This document shows positions 20,014-29,046 of a DNA stretch of 64,000 nt, piece by piece. Origin of the DNA: Lithodes maja. Taxonomy: Eukaryota > Arthropoda > Malacostraca > Decapoda > Lithodidae. The translations under genes were made by a program, and so were the position numbers. The notes under the pieces were generated by a model. It had not been told where the DNA came from. It searched no databases and worked only from the letters and a program-made list of their open reading frames with translations. The stretch is taken from NCBI GenBank assembly GCA_037953745.1, contig JBAKBP010001423.1:1-64000 (forward strand), written 5' to 3'. Numbering within the stretch: position 1 is the first letter of the stretch; each line of letters starts with the position of its first letter.

Positions 20014-20988
20014 GACCTGCCAAGAGGGCCCGGTGCCGAACAAGCGAGAGGGGCGCCTAGGAAAACCAAAAAAGGCCCGCAAACAAGCGTCAACTCCGTA
20101 TCTCCAAGCGACGATGACCGTGACCATCAAGCTGAGCAGTGTCCTCCTTGAAAATGTCCTGACTCGACCGGTCAAGGGAGAGGCAAGGAAGGCACACCAG
20201 GGGAGAGGAGGCACATCCCCTGGGAACCACCCAACCCACAGAGATAGAGCAAAGCCCATGAGAAGAAGTGGCAGGTAGGGTGGTTTGGCACAACAGGGGC
20301 CCCCGTGGGGTACCCCAAGATTGGGCAAAAGTTATGAAAGGATGAAGGTGAAAACAGGAAGGGAACACAAAAAACCAGTAACGAAACTGGCGAGAAAAAG
20401 GGTGGCCTAGCCGCGAGTAGAGAATGTGTCAGGGGCGAAAAACCCTGTGGAGTGAGGGAGAGGCCCCCGTGGGGTACCTCTGGGTATCACGAACCACTAA
20501 GCGCCCAGGCCCTTGAGACACAGTGAAGGCTCGAAAGCGGGGACTCGGGAATAACGCTAGTTATGCGGCTGACACAAACACTACAAACAGCACCGCCACC
20601 ACGAAATCTCAGATTGGGAACCAACTGTACACCTAGGCTATGAAAAAAATGAGAACTCATAAGGGCATAGCAATTCCTGAATGATAAACAAGCTAGGCTA
20701 ACTGAAGCTAAAAGCTAAACTATGCCCAGACTAACAGGAAAAAAGAATATGAAAAGAGAAAGAATGAAAACATATAGACGGGGAACGCCAAGCGCCCCCG
20801 TACCTTCGGTAGCTATTTCCACACGCGTCTCCATTAAACACACTGAGGAGCCCATTTAGGTGTGTCCTAGATCACGTAACATCTGTCTAGCAAAAAGAAG
20901 GCCAGAAAAGCCGAAACGAACCTAAAACAGGGTGAATTGAAGGAGCACAACAAAAGTGGACTTCAACAATGGCGACGCGTGAAAAAAT
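20014..20988 (-). other. DIRS copy C leader
   Basis: This is the non-coding leader between the palindromes and the right ITR. It is highly similar to 3777-4755 and 11249-12225, and in inverse to 39366-40344. I see no gene. Transcription presumably starts within or near the right ITR, but I cannot point to a promoter motif. Confidence 0.55.
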
Positions 20989-21290
20989 GATAACAAGAGA
21001 GGGTCGCTTATGCGCACGTTCGACAGGGATCGGCGCATAACGGAACACGGGATGGGCCTTGAGCGGTAACTAAGGTAAACCCCTTTTTCTTCTCTTCTAA
21101 TGCTTTTTTCACCTTCGGTGGTAGTTTTGGTTAATGTACAACGTCTCCTAGAGCAAGATAAGGAGTAGACTCTAGACGTTTTCTTTTTAACCGCGGTTGG
21201 AATGACGACATAGCAGTCAAAATAGACAAGTCGTCATTGCAATTAGGTTAATAGCCTTGACGTTGGATTTGCCAAGACTACTAACAAATT
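20989..21290. repeat. Right inverted terminal repeat, copy C
   Basis: This is the inverse of 12904-13203 and ends ACTACTAACAAATT. The next bases, GGGGCTTCCG, continue LINE Z. With the left edge GAGGACACT they restore a plausible uninterrupted coding frame. Confidence 0.85.
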
Positions 21291-21716
21291 GGGGCTTCCG
21301 ACACTGGCATATAGGAGAAAGAGAGGGGATAATAGATAGAGACTTTTAAGATAGTGTCAGGAAAGTACGATGAGGATGTGTGTGAAGGTATCTTCTTGAT
21401 GCGGGAGGGAAGAAGAACGAGAGGACACTCTAAGAAAATTTACAAAGAAAGAAATAGGCTTGAGAAGGCAAAGAACAAGTTTTGTGATAGAGTGGTAAAT
21501 GAGTGGAACGCACTGCCCCAGTATGTAGTCGATTCCGAATCAATAAGGGAGTTTGAAAGTAATCTTGATAAAGCATGGGGAAGACAAGATTTGAAGTTTG
21601 ATTATAAAACAAAAATACAGAATAGTAAAAATGTTGCGTCTGCTACCGCCGCCGCCAACACCGTGAACGACCGCAGCAGTGCAAGTACTGGTACTGAGCT
21701 GGATACACAGGCATAG
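21291..21716 (+). pseudogene. LINE Z: CR1-like ORF2 C-terminus (3' half)
   Basis: This continues 12525-12856 after removal of DIRS copy C. It encodes GLPTLAYRRKRGD, then, after a frameshift near 21335, the typical CR1-like C-terminal block with RVVNEWNALPQYVVDSESI and FESNLDKAW. The final Ala/Thr/Ser-rich tail ends at 21716. The last part (about 21625-21745) recurs in inverse at 36539-36640. Confidence 0.82.
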
Positions 21717-21915
21717 TTTGCCTTTTTCCAGAGGATCTACTGTAAGAAACTGTAAGAAACTGCAACTCTCTCTTTCTATCTATCTATCTCTCTAATGCAT
21801 CTACGTAACTCCCTTATACATTAACATAACTATGTCTTATTTGGACTTCTTGTAATCTTTGAATAATTTCTAATGCAATGGAATTGAAAAATATAATATC
21901 GGACATTTTCCGAAT
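21717..21915 (+). other. LINE Z 3' untranslated tail with CTAT repeats
   Basis: This holds a short (CTAT)n stretch near 21770-21795 and an AT-rich tail to about 21903. The segment 21768-21903 reappears three times in inverse orientation inside the adjacent element (see 22537-23235). No gene is seen. Confidence 0.6.
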
Positions 21916-22006
21916 ACAGTCGACGCTCGATTTAGCGGACTAATAGGGGGGAGACCGAGTCCGTTGCTGGAAAAAGTCCGTAGCTGGAAAATTGCCTTTG
22001 TATTTC

Positions 22007-22010
<4 letters not shown>

Positions 22011-22053
<43 letters not shown>
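22011..22053. repeat. Poly-T tract
   Basis: This is an uninterrupted run of about 43 T. It could be an inverted poly-A of a retroposed insert, or simple slippage. It may be imprecise in the assembly. Confidence 0.8.
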
Positions 22054-22054
<1 letters not shown>

Positions 22055-22536
22055 GATTGAGGGACACGTTGTGCTGTACTGTCCCTGAAAACATAATAAA
22101 GGTCTTATTTGTCATTGATATGATAAATTTCACATGGAGACAAAAAAAAAAAAAAAGAAAAAGGAAGGATATCCCCTCCTCTGTAGGCCTACTCCCTCCC
22201 CTCCCCGTCCCGCCTCAACCCCGACCCCGTTACTGTGATAATGTTGATAAGCCTTGTGCTACACCCTATTGATAATGCAAAACTATTGAACACACTTAAA
22301 AGTGTATGTTATTTGGTCTCTATATAATCTGTGAATCATTTCCGATATGATAGAATTAAAGACATTTTTTCCACCAACTCATAATCAGCAAAAACGACAC
22401 AAATGTCAATTAAAAACATGTTATAATAATTCCCCATCATTTTGTGTATACCGTGGGAACAAAAAAAAAAAAAAAAATCTATCAAACGTAAATCTCCCGT
22501 CTGGGATGCTCGGCGCATAGACGGAGGGGAGGGTTG

Positions 22537-23235
22537 AAATATTTCTTTGACTATCTTATTTATTATTTATCTATGTGCTGGAAGGGGATATTATATTTTT
22601 CAATTCCATCACATTAGAAATGATTCAAAGATTACAAAAAGTCCAAATAAGACATAGTTATGTTAATGTATAAGGGATTTAGGTAGTGCACTAGAGAGAT
22701 AGATAGATAGAAAGAGAGTGTATATCGAGGGAAAAAAACAAAACAAAAAATCTATCAAACGTAAATCTACCATCTCTGCTCGCACGGAGGGGAGAGTTGA
22801 AATATTTTGTTGACTATCTTATTTATTATTTATCTATGTGCTGGAAGGATATTATATTTTCAATTCCATCACATTAGAAATGATTCAAAGATTACAAAAA
22901 GTCCAAATAAGACATAGTTATGTAATGTATAAGGGATTTAGGTAGTGCATTAGAGAGATAGATAGATAGAAAAGAGAGTGTATATCGAGGGAAAAAAACA
23001 AAACAAATAAATCTATCAAACGTAAATCTACCATCTCTGCTCGCAGGAGGGGAGAGTTGAAATATTTTGTTGACTATCTTATTTATTATTTATCTATGTG
23101 CTGGAAGGATATTATATTTTTCAATTCCATCACATTAGAAATGATTCAAAGATTACAAAAAGTCCAAATAAGACATAGTTATGTTAATGTATAAGGATTT
23201 AGGTAGTGCATTAGAGAGATAAATAGATAGAGCAA
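22537..23235. repeat. Three tandem units of about 260 bp containing inverted LINE Z 3' tail
   Basis: Units begin near 22533, 22797 and 23056 with TTGAAATATTT and share GACTATCTTATTTATTATTTATC. Each unit includes the reverse complement of the LINE Z 3' tail (21768-21903). The first two units are joined by a variable AAACAAAACAAA stretch. Confidence 0.75.
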
Positions 23236-23366
23236 CGGACTTTGCTCCAATTTTTTTTCGAGCAACGGACTTTGTCCGTTGCTGGGTCCATTGTCCGGCT
23301 ATGGACAGAGTCCGTTAAATCCGAAATCCGTTGTATCGGGGTCCGTTAAATCGAGCGTCGACTGTA

Positions 23367-23739
23367 CTTATATAAAGTCCGACAACGTCAGAGACTGTCG
23401 GAACGATGACGGAAATGTCCGAAATACGGAAGTGCATGTCCGAGAGGCCGTAGCCAGTCCGACTAGTACGGGTTTCCGACTTCTAGAGGTCCGAGATGGC
23501 GAGGGTTTACTGTACTTGCCCATCATTAAAATGGTGGTTATAGATCAAATAATCATTCTCTGAGTCCAAAAAAACCATAACAATATGGTAATATGCTAAC
23601 CGATTTATGTATTTCGGATAATTCTGGATATATAATATATATAAATTATTATTATTATTAAAATAGGGATTTGCACCAAGCCTAAAAAGACTATGTGGCA
23701 CCAAAAGAAACTTTGTGGAAAAAAAAAAAAACATCGGAG
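23367..23739. other. AT-rich spacer without recognised gene
   Basis: It contains repeated GTCCGA motifs near 23376-23500 related to the preceding inverted-repeat element, an (ATT)n stretch near 23646-23660 and an A tract at 23718-23731. I see no coding signal. Confidence 0.5.
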
Positions 23740-23898
23740 GTGTTGTGGGGCAGGGCCACGACGGAGTAGAGGAGAAGAAGACTAGGAAACACTAATTAAA
23801 GAAGCTGAAGGAGACGGGTATGGAGGAGAAACCGCATAAGATGTGGGAGGGAGAAAGTGGGGGACTCTCCGAGCAAATCGGCTAAGACAAGGGGGCGA

Positions 23899-25564
23899 TT
23901 AAGGGAGGATATGAAGGGGAATGCCTGCCGTCGGGCATTGGAGAAACGCGGACAGTTCGATCAGGAGATGCTGGACAGACACTGGAATATGGCAGCAAGG
24001 ACAGAGCGTGGGGACATCACAGGACATCAAATGACCATGCGTGAGCCTGGTGTGGCCGAGCCGAAGACGGGCTAGAGCGGTCTCCCATCGACGATTGCGA
24101 TGAGAGGAAGACTTCCAAGGGAGGACGGAAGGTTTGACAGAACGCAGTTTGACATCAGACACCCTCATGGAGGTCCATTCGTCCTGCCAGCGCTGACGTA
24201 GTAATTGAGTAACACGCGGGAAGTAATCAGATGCAGGAATACGGCGTGGCACGAGTCGGTGAGAGGTAATAGCAGAGCGGGCGAAAAAATCAACCCGCTC
24301 ATTGCCAGGCACACCAACATGACTCGGGACCCAACAGAAAGACAGGGACTTCAATTTAGTAGCGATGCGGAACAACCATTCTTGAATCTCCAGCACTAAG
24401 GGGTTAACAGCGGGAAGAGACTGAATACTCTGAAGAGCACTAAGGGAGTCACTAAAAATTACAAAGGTATGCAGGTGTGAACAAAAAATAGTACGTAGGG
24501 CAAATAAAATAGCAAATAACTCGGCCGTAAAGACACTAGCACATGATTGGATGTGACGTTGGAAGGTCCGGTCCGGGAACACAACCGCAAACCCTGTACC
24601 GGCGGAGGTCTTGGAACCATCAGTGAACACTGGAACGGCTGAAGAGTGGCGTAGCAGATGTTCCGTAAACTGAGCATAAAGCAACTGTGGGGTTGAAGAG
24701 GCCTTAGAGGGGGGGAGGGCAGCTGTACAAACGGTAGGGCGAGGGAGTAGCCATGGGGGGAACTCCGACTGTCGGAGGGGTAGCACCGATGGAATGGGAA
24801 AAGAGAAGGAGGCCAGTAAAGCAGAGACCCGACCGGGGAACGAAGTAGCAGACACTGATGGGGCTAAGCCGCAAGCCGTGGGAGGAAAACCAGCCGAACT
24901 GTGTTGCAGAAGGCGAAGATGACATCGAAGGGTCAGTTTATCCCGCCTGGATGATAGCGGTGGGTCACCCGACTCAGCATAAAGGCTAATAACCGGAGTA
25001 GAGCGAAAAGCCCCTAGCGACAAGCGCAGACCGTGATGGTGAAGGGAGTCTAGGCGCTTAAGGTTTGTACGCGCAGCGGAGGCATATACCTGGCAGCCAT
25101 AATCGATCTTGGAGAGAATAAGCGTTGTATGGAGGCGCAGAAGAGTCGTACGGTCCGCACCCCAAGACAAGTGGCTAAGGGTTTGTAAGAGTTGAAGCCG
25201 TCGGGTGGTGGAGGTCAGTAACGAAGTAATGTGCGGGTACCATGTCAACCGAGTATCGAAAATGAGACCCAAGAATAGAGCTGAGGACCTGTAAGGCAGA
25301 GGGCGGTTATACAACGTAAGAACAGGATGCGGGACTGTATGGCGTTTTGTGAAGACGACGGCACAAGATTTCGAGGGCGAAAACCGAAAACCATGGGCCG
25401 TAGCCCACTGCGCAGCTGCATCAATGGCCCGCTGCATGAGATGTTGTAGGGCAGCGATATCCAAACCCACAGCGTAAATAGCGAAGTCGTCCACATACAA
25501 AGAAGCACGGACACCAAGAGGGAGGGAAGAAATAATACCATTAATAGCTAGGATAAAAAGGATG
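23899..25564 (-). pseudogene. LINE X ORF2: RT C-terminal part and RNase H
   Basis: The frame begins at the DNA-element insertion edge with STILFILAINGIISSLP and runs into the YVDDFAIY active-site box, then thumb-like sequence (FLGLIFDTRLTWYPHI). A full RNase H follows: PVFTDGSKTSAGTG, TAELFAILFAL, FSDSLSALQSI and WVPSHVGVPGNERVD provide the expected D-E-D-D acidic set. The stop is at 23899. This segment has no internal stop, so the break lies upstream. The RNase H domain separates this element from LINEs Y, Z and W. Confidence 0.85.
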
Positions 25565-25566
25565 GT

Positions 25567-26337
25567 ACAGTCAGCCCCCCCAATACGCGAGAATAGGGGC
25601 GACAGGAGGCATCGCGTATTGGGAATCCGCGTATTGTGGACCTAACTTTAAATAGGAATAATTAGATATGGGTGACATCTCTCAATTATGGCCTATTTTC
25701 AAAAAATTTGGCCTTATTTTCGACATTTTTGGCTCTACAGTACAGTCTATATCTTATATATAATAAGAACAATGAATAAAAATATGAAACCTTACCTTAA
25801 AATTAGTAGTAGATAGGCTAGGACTAGGACTAGGACCGTAGGACTTCACGATTTTCTCCAACTTCTCCCTCCCTTACCAAATCGTACGAACAGTTTACTC
25901 TGACAAGCCTATTGCACAGTTTCCGTCTCCTTTTTTCTTGCTATCCAACACTTCCACCTTCATTTTGTGTGTTATCTTCTTATATTGGCGTGGCATGGCG
26001 AAAAAAGTGGCAGGCACTACAAACGTTTGGTCACTCCGCACGGCTATGACGCTTGAGCGGGACTGTGGGAGGGAGGGAGGGAGGGTAAGCGGGAGGGAAG
26101 GCAGGCGTATGCCCGTCTTCTTCTTTTTTCAGAGCTACTCCTGGGCCTCGCGAAACGTAGACGTGCTCGCGTATCAAGCGGGAATAGCGGATTTGGCCCC
26201 TTCTTAGCTCTCGATTCGTGTATTGTGGTACCACCTCGCGTAATTAATGTTTAATTAATTAATGTTATTTTCGAGGGGTCACTCGTGTATTAGGGTTTTC
26301 GCGAATTGTGGAATCGCGTATTTGGGGGGGCTGACTG
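25567..26337. mobile_element. MITE inserted in LINE X (pogo/Tigger-like ends)
   Basis: The termini are CAGTCAGCCCCCCCAATACG and its near-inverse ending GGGCTGACTG, flanked by TA (25565-25566 and 26338-26339). Removing it with one TA copy rejoins the LINE X RT motif VPQGCVLS to TILFILAING in frame. It is about 771 bases long with no transposase frame. It is a non-autonomous DNA transposon that inserted after LINE X. Confidence 0.82.
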
Positions 26338-26339
26338 TA

Positions 26340-27824
26340 CTAAGAACACAACCCTGTGGGACACCGTCGTGTTGGGGTATGTTCGTGAGAATGTATTCTG
26401 AAGCTTGACTCGGAAAGTACGATCACGGAGAAAGTTCTGCAAGAATACCGCCATGTTGCCAGACACACCAGAACGTAAAAGGGTACGAAGGATGTTGTAT
26501 TTCCAGGCAGTATCATACGCTTTTTCAAGATCGAAGAACACAGCTAAAATCGACTTAGTGTCCGAAAAGGCATTTAGAAGTCGCCAATCTCAATAATGGG
26601 TCCAAAGTACTACGGCCCTTGCGAAAGCCATATTGAAAAGGTGACAGGATGCTTCTTGATTCCAGGAGCCACATTAAGCGGGAGTGAACCATGCGTTCTA
26701 ATAATTTGCCGACACAACTGACCAGGGCAATGGGACGGTAATCTGCTGGTGCATGGCCCGACTTACCCGGCTTAAGGAATGGGAGAAGGATGGCATGTCT
26801 CCACCCAGCCGGAAAAAAGCCTGTGGACCACAGACGGTTGTAGATGGACAAGAGAAAGCCAAGCGCAGGTGGAGATAAGTGCTTCAGCATCAAGTAATGG
26901 ACACCGTCAGGGCCTTCACATGTATCCTTACAGGCTCCCAGGCTAGACTCAAGCTCAGCCCGGGAGAAGGGGGCATTGAAAAACTGATCAGATGATAAGG
27001 CGAAGTCAAGTCGCCTAAGTTCAGAACGGCGTTTATGCATCTGGAAGGAGGGGCGGGAGATGGGAGCCAGTGCTAACATCACTGAAATGTTGTCCCAACA
27101 TATTGGCCACCAGAGACGGATCGCCCACAATGCCAGTGTTGGTATGGAGGACAGGGGCCGGCGTAGGCGCATGTTTCCCTGCAATCTTCCTGACGCGAGC
27201 CCAGACTTGCGGAACAGGTGTATCTGCGTTGATAGTAGAGGCATACGACATCCAGCTAGATTTTTTAGCAGAGCGGATTGTACGACGGAAGACGGCATTA
27301 GCCTGTTTGAAAAGAGTATACGCATCCCGCTCATATGGAGAGCCTTTTTTCCGACGGAAACTCTTCCACTTGGCTCTTTTATTGCGTAAAGCCGAAGTGC
27401 ACTGAGCAGTCCACCACGGTACACACTTAGAAGACATACTCCGAGTGGTGCGTGGAATACAAGTATAGGCAGCATGGAGCACAAACATCAGGAAACTGGT
27501 AAGCATGGCATCAGGGTCCGGGAAAGCAGGGGTCGGATTAGACGGAACGGCGAGATCAGCAAAAGATGTCCAGTCGGCACGATCGAAACACCAACGGGGA
27601 GGGCGTGGCACTGGGGAATAAGACGTAGGGGAGAGGACAATCGGGAAGTGGTCAATCGCACAGTAATCATTAAAGACCTTCCAAGTAAAATCCAAGGATA
27701 GTTGTAGGGGAACACAGAGACAAGTCAATACACACACCACCGACGAGACAACACCTCCGCACTCACGCTCCCGAAAATCAGCTGATCTAGCAAGCTGTTT
27801 ACAGCGTTCGTCAAATAAACTCAC
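26340..27824 (-). pseudogene. LINE X ORF2: endonuclease end, linker and RT N-terminal part
   Basis: From high to low coordinate the frames read AIDHFPIVLS (end of the apurinic-type endonuclease), a linker with VPWWTAQCTSALRNKRAKWK, then after a frameshift near 27070 the RT blocks EGPDGVHYLMLKHL, LLPFLKPGKSG, ADYRPIALVSCVGKLLERM and QYGFRKGRSTLD. A second frameshift near 26590 precedes FFDLEKAYDTAW. All are standard non-LTR RT motifs. The frameshifts exclude a functional product. Confidence 0.82.
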
Positions 27825-27966
27825 CTAAACTTGAGTATAAGGATATTTTGTGTTGTCCTGTATTATAATGCAGTATTAAAATAATTTGAGATTAAAATCA
27901 AGTGAGGATATTTCGAGTGATAAAAATAATTCAAGCGATTGTGAATGCGAGTGGATGTAAACAAAT

Positions 27967-29046
27967 ATGGCTGACTTTGATGGATTTGAAGTCGGTGAGA
28001 CCGAGGGCATTCTAGGGAAAATTATACGTGAGCTGAATGACATTAAAAGGTGGAAGGAGGATATGCAGGAGTGGAAGGTGAGTGTTAGTTCACAGATTGA
28101 GGCTATATGTTCAATATGTGGTGCTCAGGCTGGGGACATCGAGCCTGGACAAGATTTGAGTCGGGCTAGCCTAAAAGAAATTCAAACTCATATGGGGCAA
28201 CTCCGGGACGAAAATGAAGCTTTAAGATTGCAACTTGAAGAATACAAAGGGCAAACCAAGGAAATGAAAACACATGTGGAGGAGATTAAGGAGAAACACA
28301 ATAAATGGGTTAATGACGAAGGAGGAAAAGTGAAGGAAGTGGCAATGAAGGAAATCATGGAAGAACAAAAGAAACAATCAGAACGGGAAAATAAAGATTT
28401 AGAATCAGTGGTAGTAAAAGCTATGAGGAGAAATGAACAGGTCCTGCGTGAAACAATAGATAGAAATAAGTGTATTATTGTATTTGGGGATATAGAGGAG
28501 CACATTATTGAGAGGAAAGCTAGGGATAAGGAAGAAATTAATAAGGTAAAAACATTGATCAAGCATGTCGATGAAGAAGGAAACAACTGGAGAGATGATA
28601 TTGAAGAAGTTAGGAGAATGGGTAAATATAGTAAGGGAAACACAAGGCCAATGAGAGTGCAGTTTAGGTCTAGGGTAACAGTGGATGCAATAATGAACGT
28701 AACATGGAGACTTAACTTGACCAGCAAGTTTAAGAAAATTACAATTAGAAAAGACATGAGTATTGAGGATCGAAACATAAGAAAGGAATTGCAAACCGAG
28801 GCAAATGTAAAGAATGGAGAAAGGACGAAAGAAGACGAAAAGAAGTTTTTCTGGAGAGTGTGGGAGGGAAAACTCAAGAAATGGTATATAAAGCGAAGGG
28901 ACGAAGTAGGGAGGGAAAAGGAGATGGTGCGGGTGACGGGGGAGAAGGCAGAGAGAGAAACAGTCCAAGTGGAGGCAGAGGGAGGGGAGGTGGAAACGGA
29001 GCGAGAAACAGTCCAGGTGGAGACAAGAGAAGAGGAGACAAGCTAG
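27967..29046 (+). CDS. LINE Y ORF1, coiled-coil RNA-binding protein
   Basis: The protein has 359 residues starting MADFDGFEVGETEGILGK. Residues about 55-150 are rich in heptad-like Leu, Glu and Lys and should form a coiled coil. Residues about 160-280 (from NKCIIVFGDIEEHI to RNIRKELQTEA) resemble the RRM plus C-terminal domain arrangement of L1/CR1-type ORF1 proteins. The tail repeats ETVQVE. The role inferred from the family is RNA chaperone and RNP formation. It overlaps the ORF2 frame by about 186 bases. Confidence 0.75.
   Translation: MADFDGFEVGETEGILGKIIRELNDIKRWKEDMQEWKVSVSSQIEAICSICGAQAGDIEPGQDLSRASLKEIQTHMGQLRDENEALRLQLEEYKGQTKEMKTHVEEIKEKHNKWVNDEGGKVKEVAMKEIMEEQKKQSERENKDLESVVVKAMRRNEQVLRETIDRNKCIIVFGDIEEHIIERKARDKEEINKVKTLIKHVDEEGNNWRDDIEEVRRMGKYSKGNTRPMRVQFRSRVTVDAIMNVTWRLNLTSKFKKITIRKDMSIEDRNIRKELQTEANVKNGERTKEDEKKFFWRVWEGKLKKWYIKRRDEVGREKEMVRVTGEKAERETVQVEAEGGEVETERETVQVETREEETS

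Larger units (their letters stand above)
12857..21290 (-). mobile_element. DIRS retrotransposon copy C (structurally complete)
   Basis: This is a complete DIRS element of about 8.4 kb. It has a left end with hairpins, left ITR, internal complementary region, tyrosine-recombinase frame, overlapping RT/RNase H frame, gag frame, leader with three palindromes and right ITR. No target-site duplication is apparent, as expected for recombinase-mediated integration of a circle. It splits LINE Z cleanly. It keeps the RT active-site box, the RNase H acidic residues and the recombinase tetrad, and has no obvious disabling break. I consider it the likely autonomous or recently autonomous member of the family here. 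Confidence 0.9.
21917..23364. mobile_element. TA-flanked inverted-repeat DNA element (pogo/Tigger-like ends)
   Basis: The ends are inverted: CAGTCGACGCTCGATTTA at 21917 and TAAATCGAGCGTCGACTG ending at 23364, with TA on both sides (21915-21916 and 23365-23366). Subterminal GTCCGTTGCTGG motifs also recur. CAGT ends and TA target duplication fit the pogo/Tigger branch of Tc1/mariner. No transposase frame is present, so it would be non-autonomous. The interior contains a long T tract and a triplicated LINE-related repeat. Confidence 0.72.

Noticed and set aside
27060..27405. Plus frames of about 110 codons within LINE X
   Set aside because: Antisense to the LINE X linker and RT; no family resemblance.
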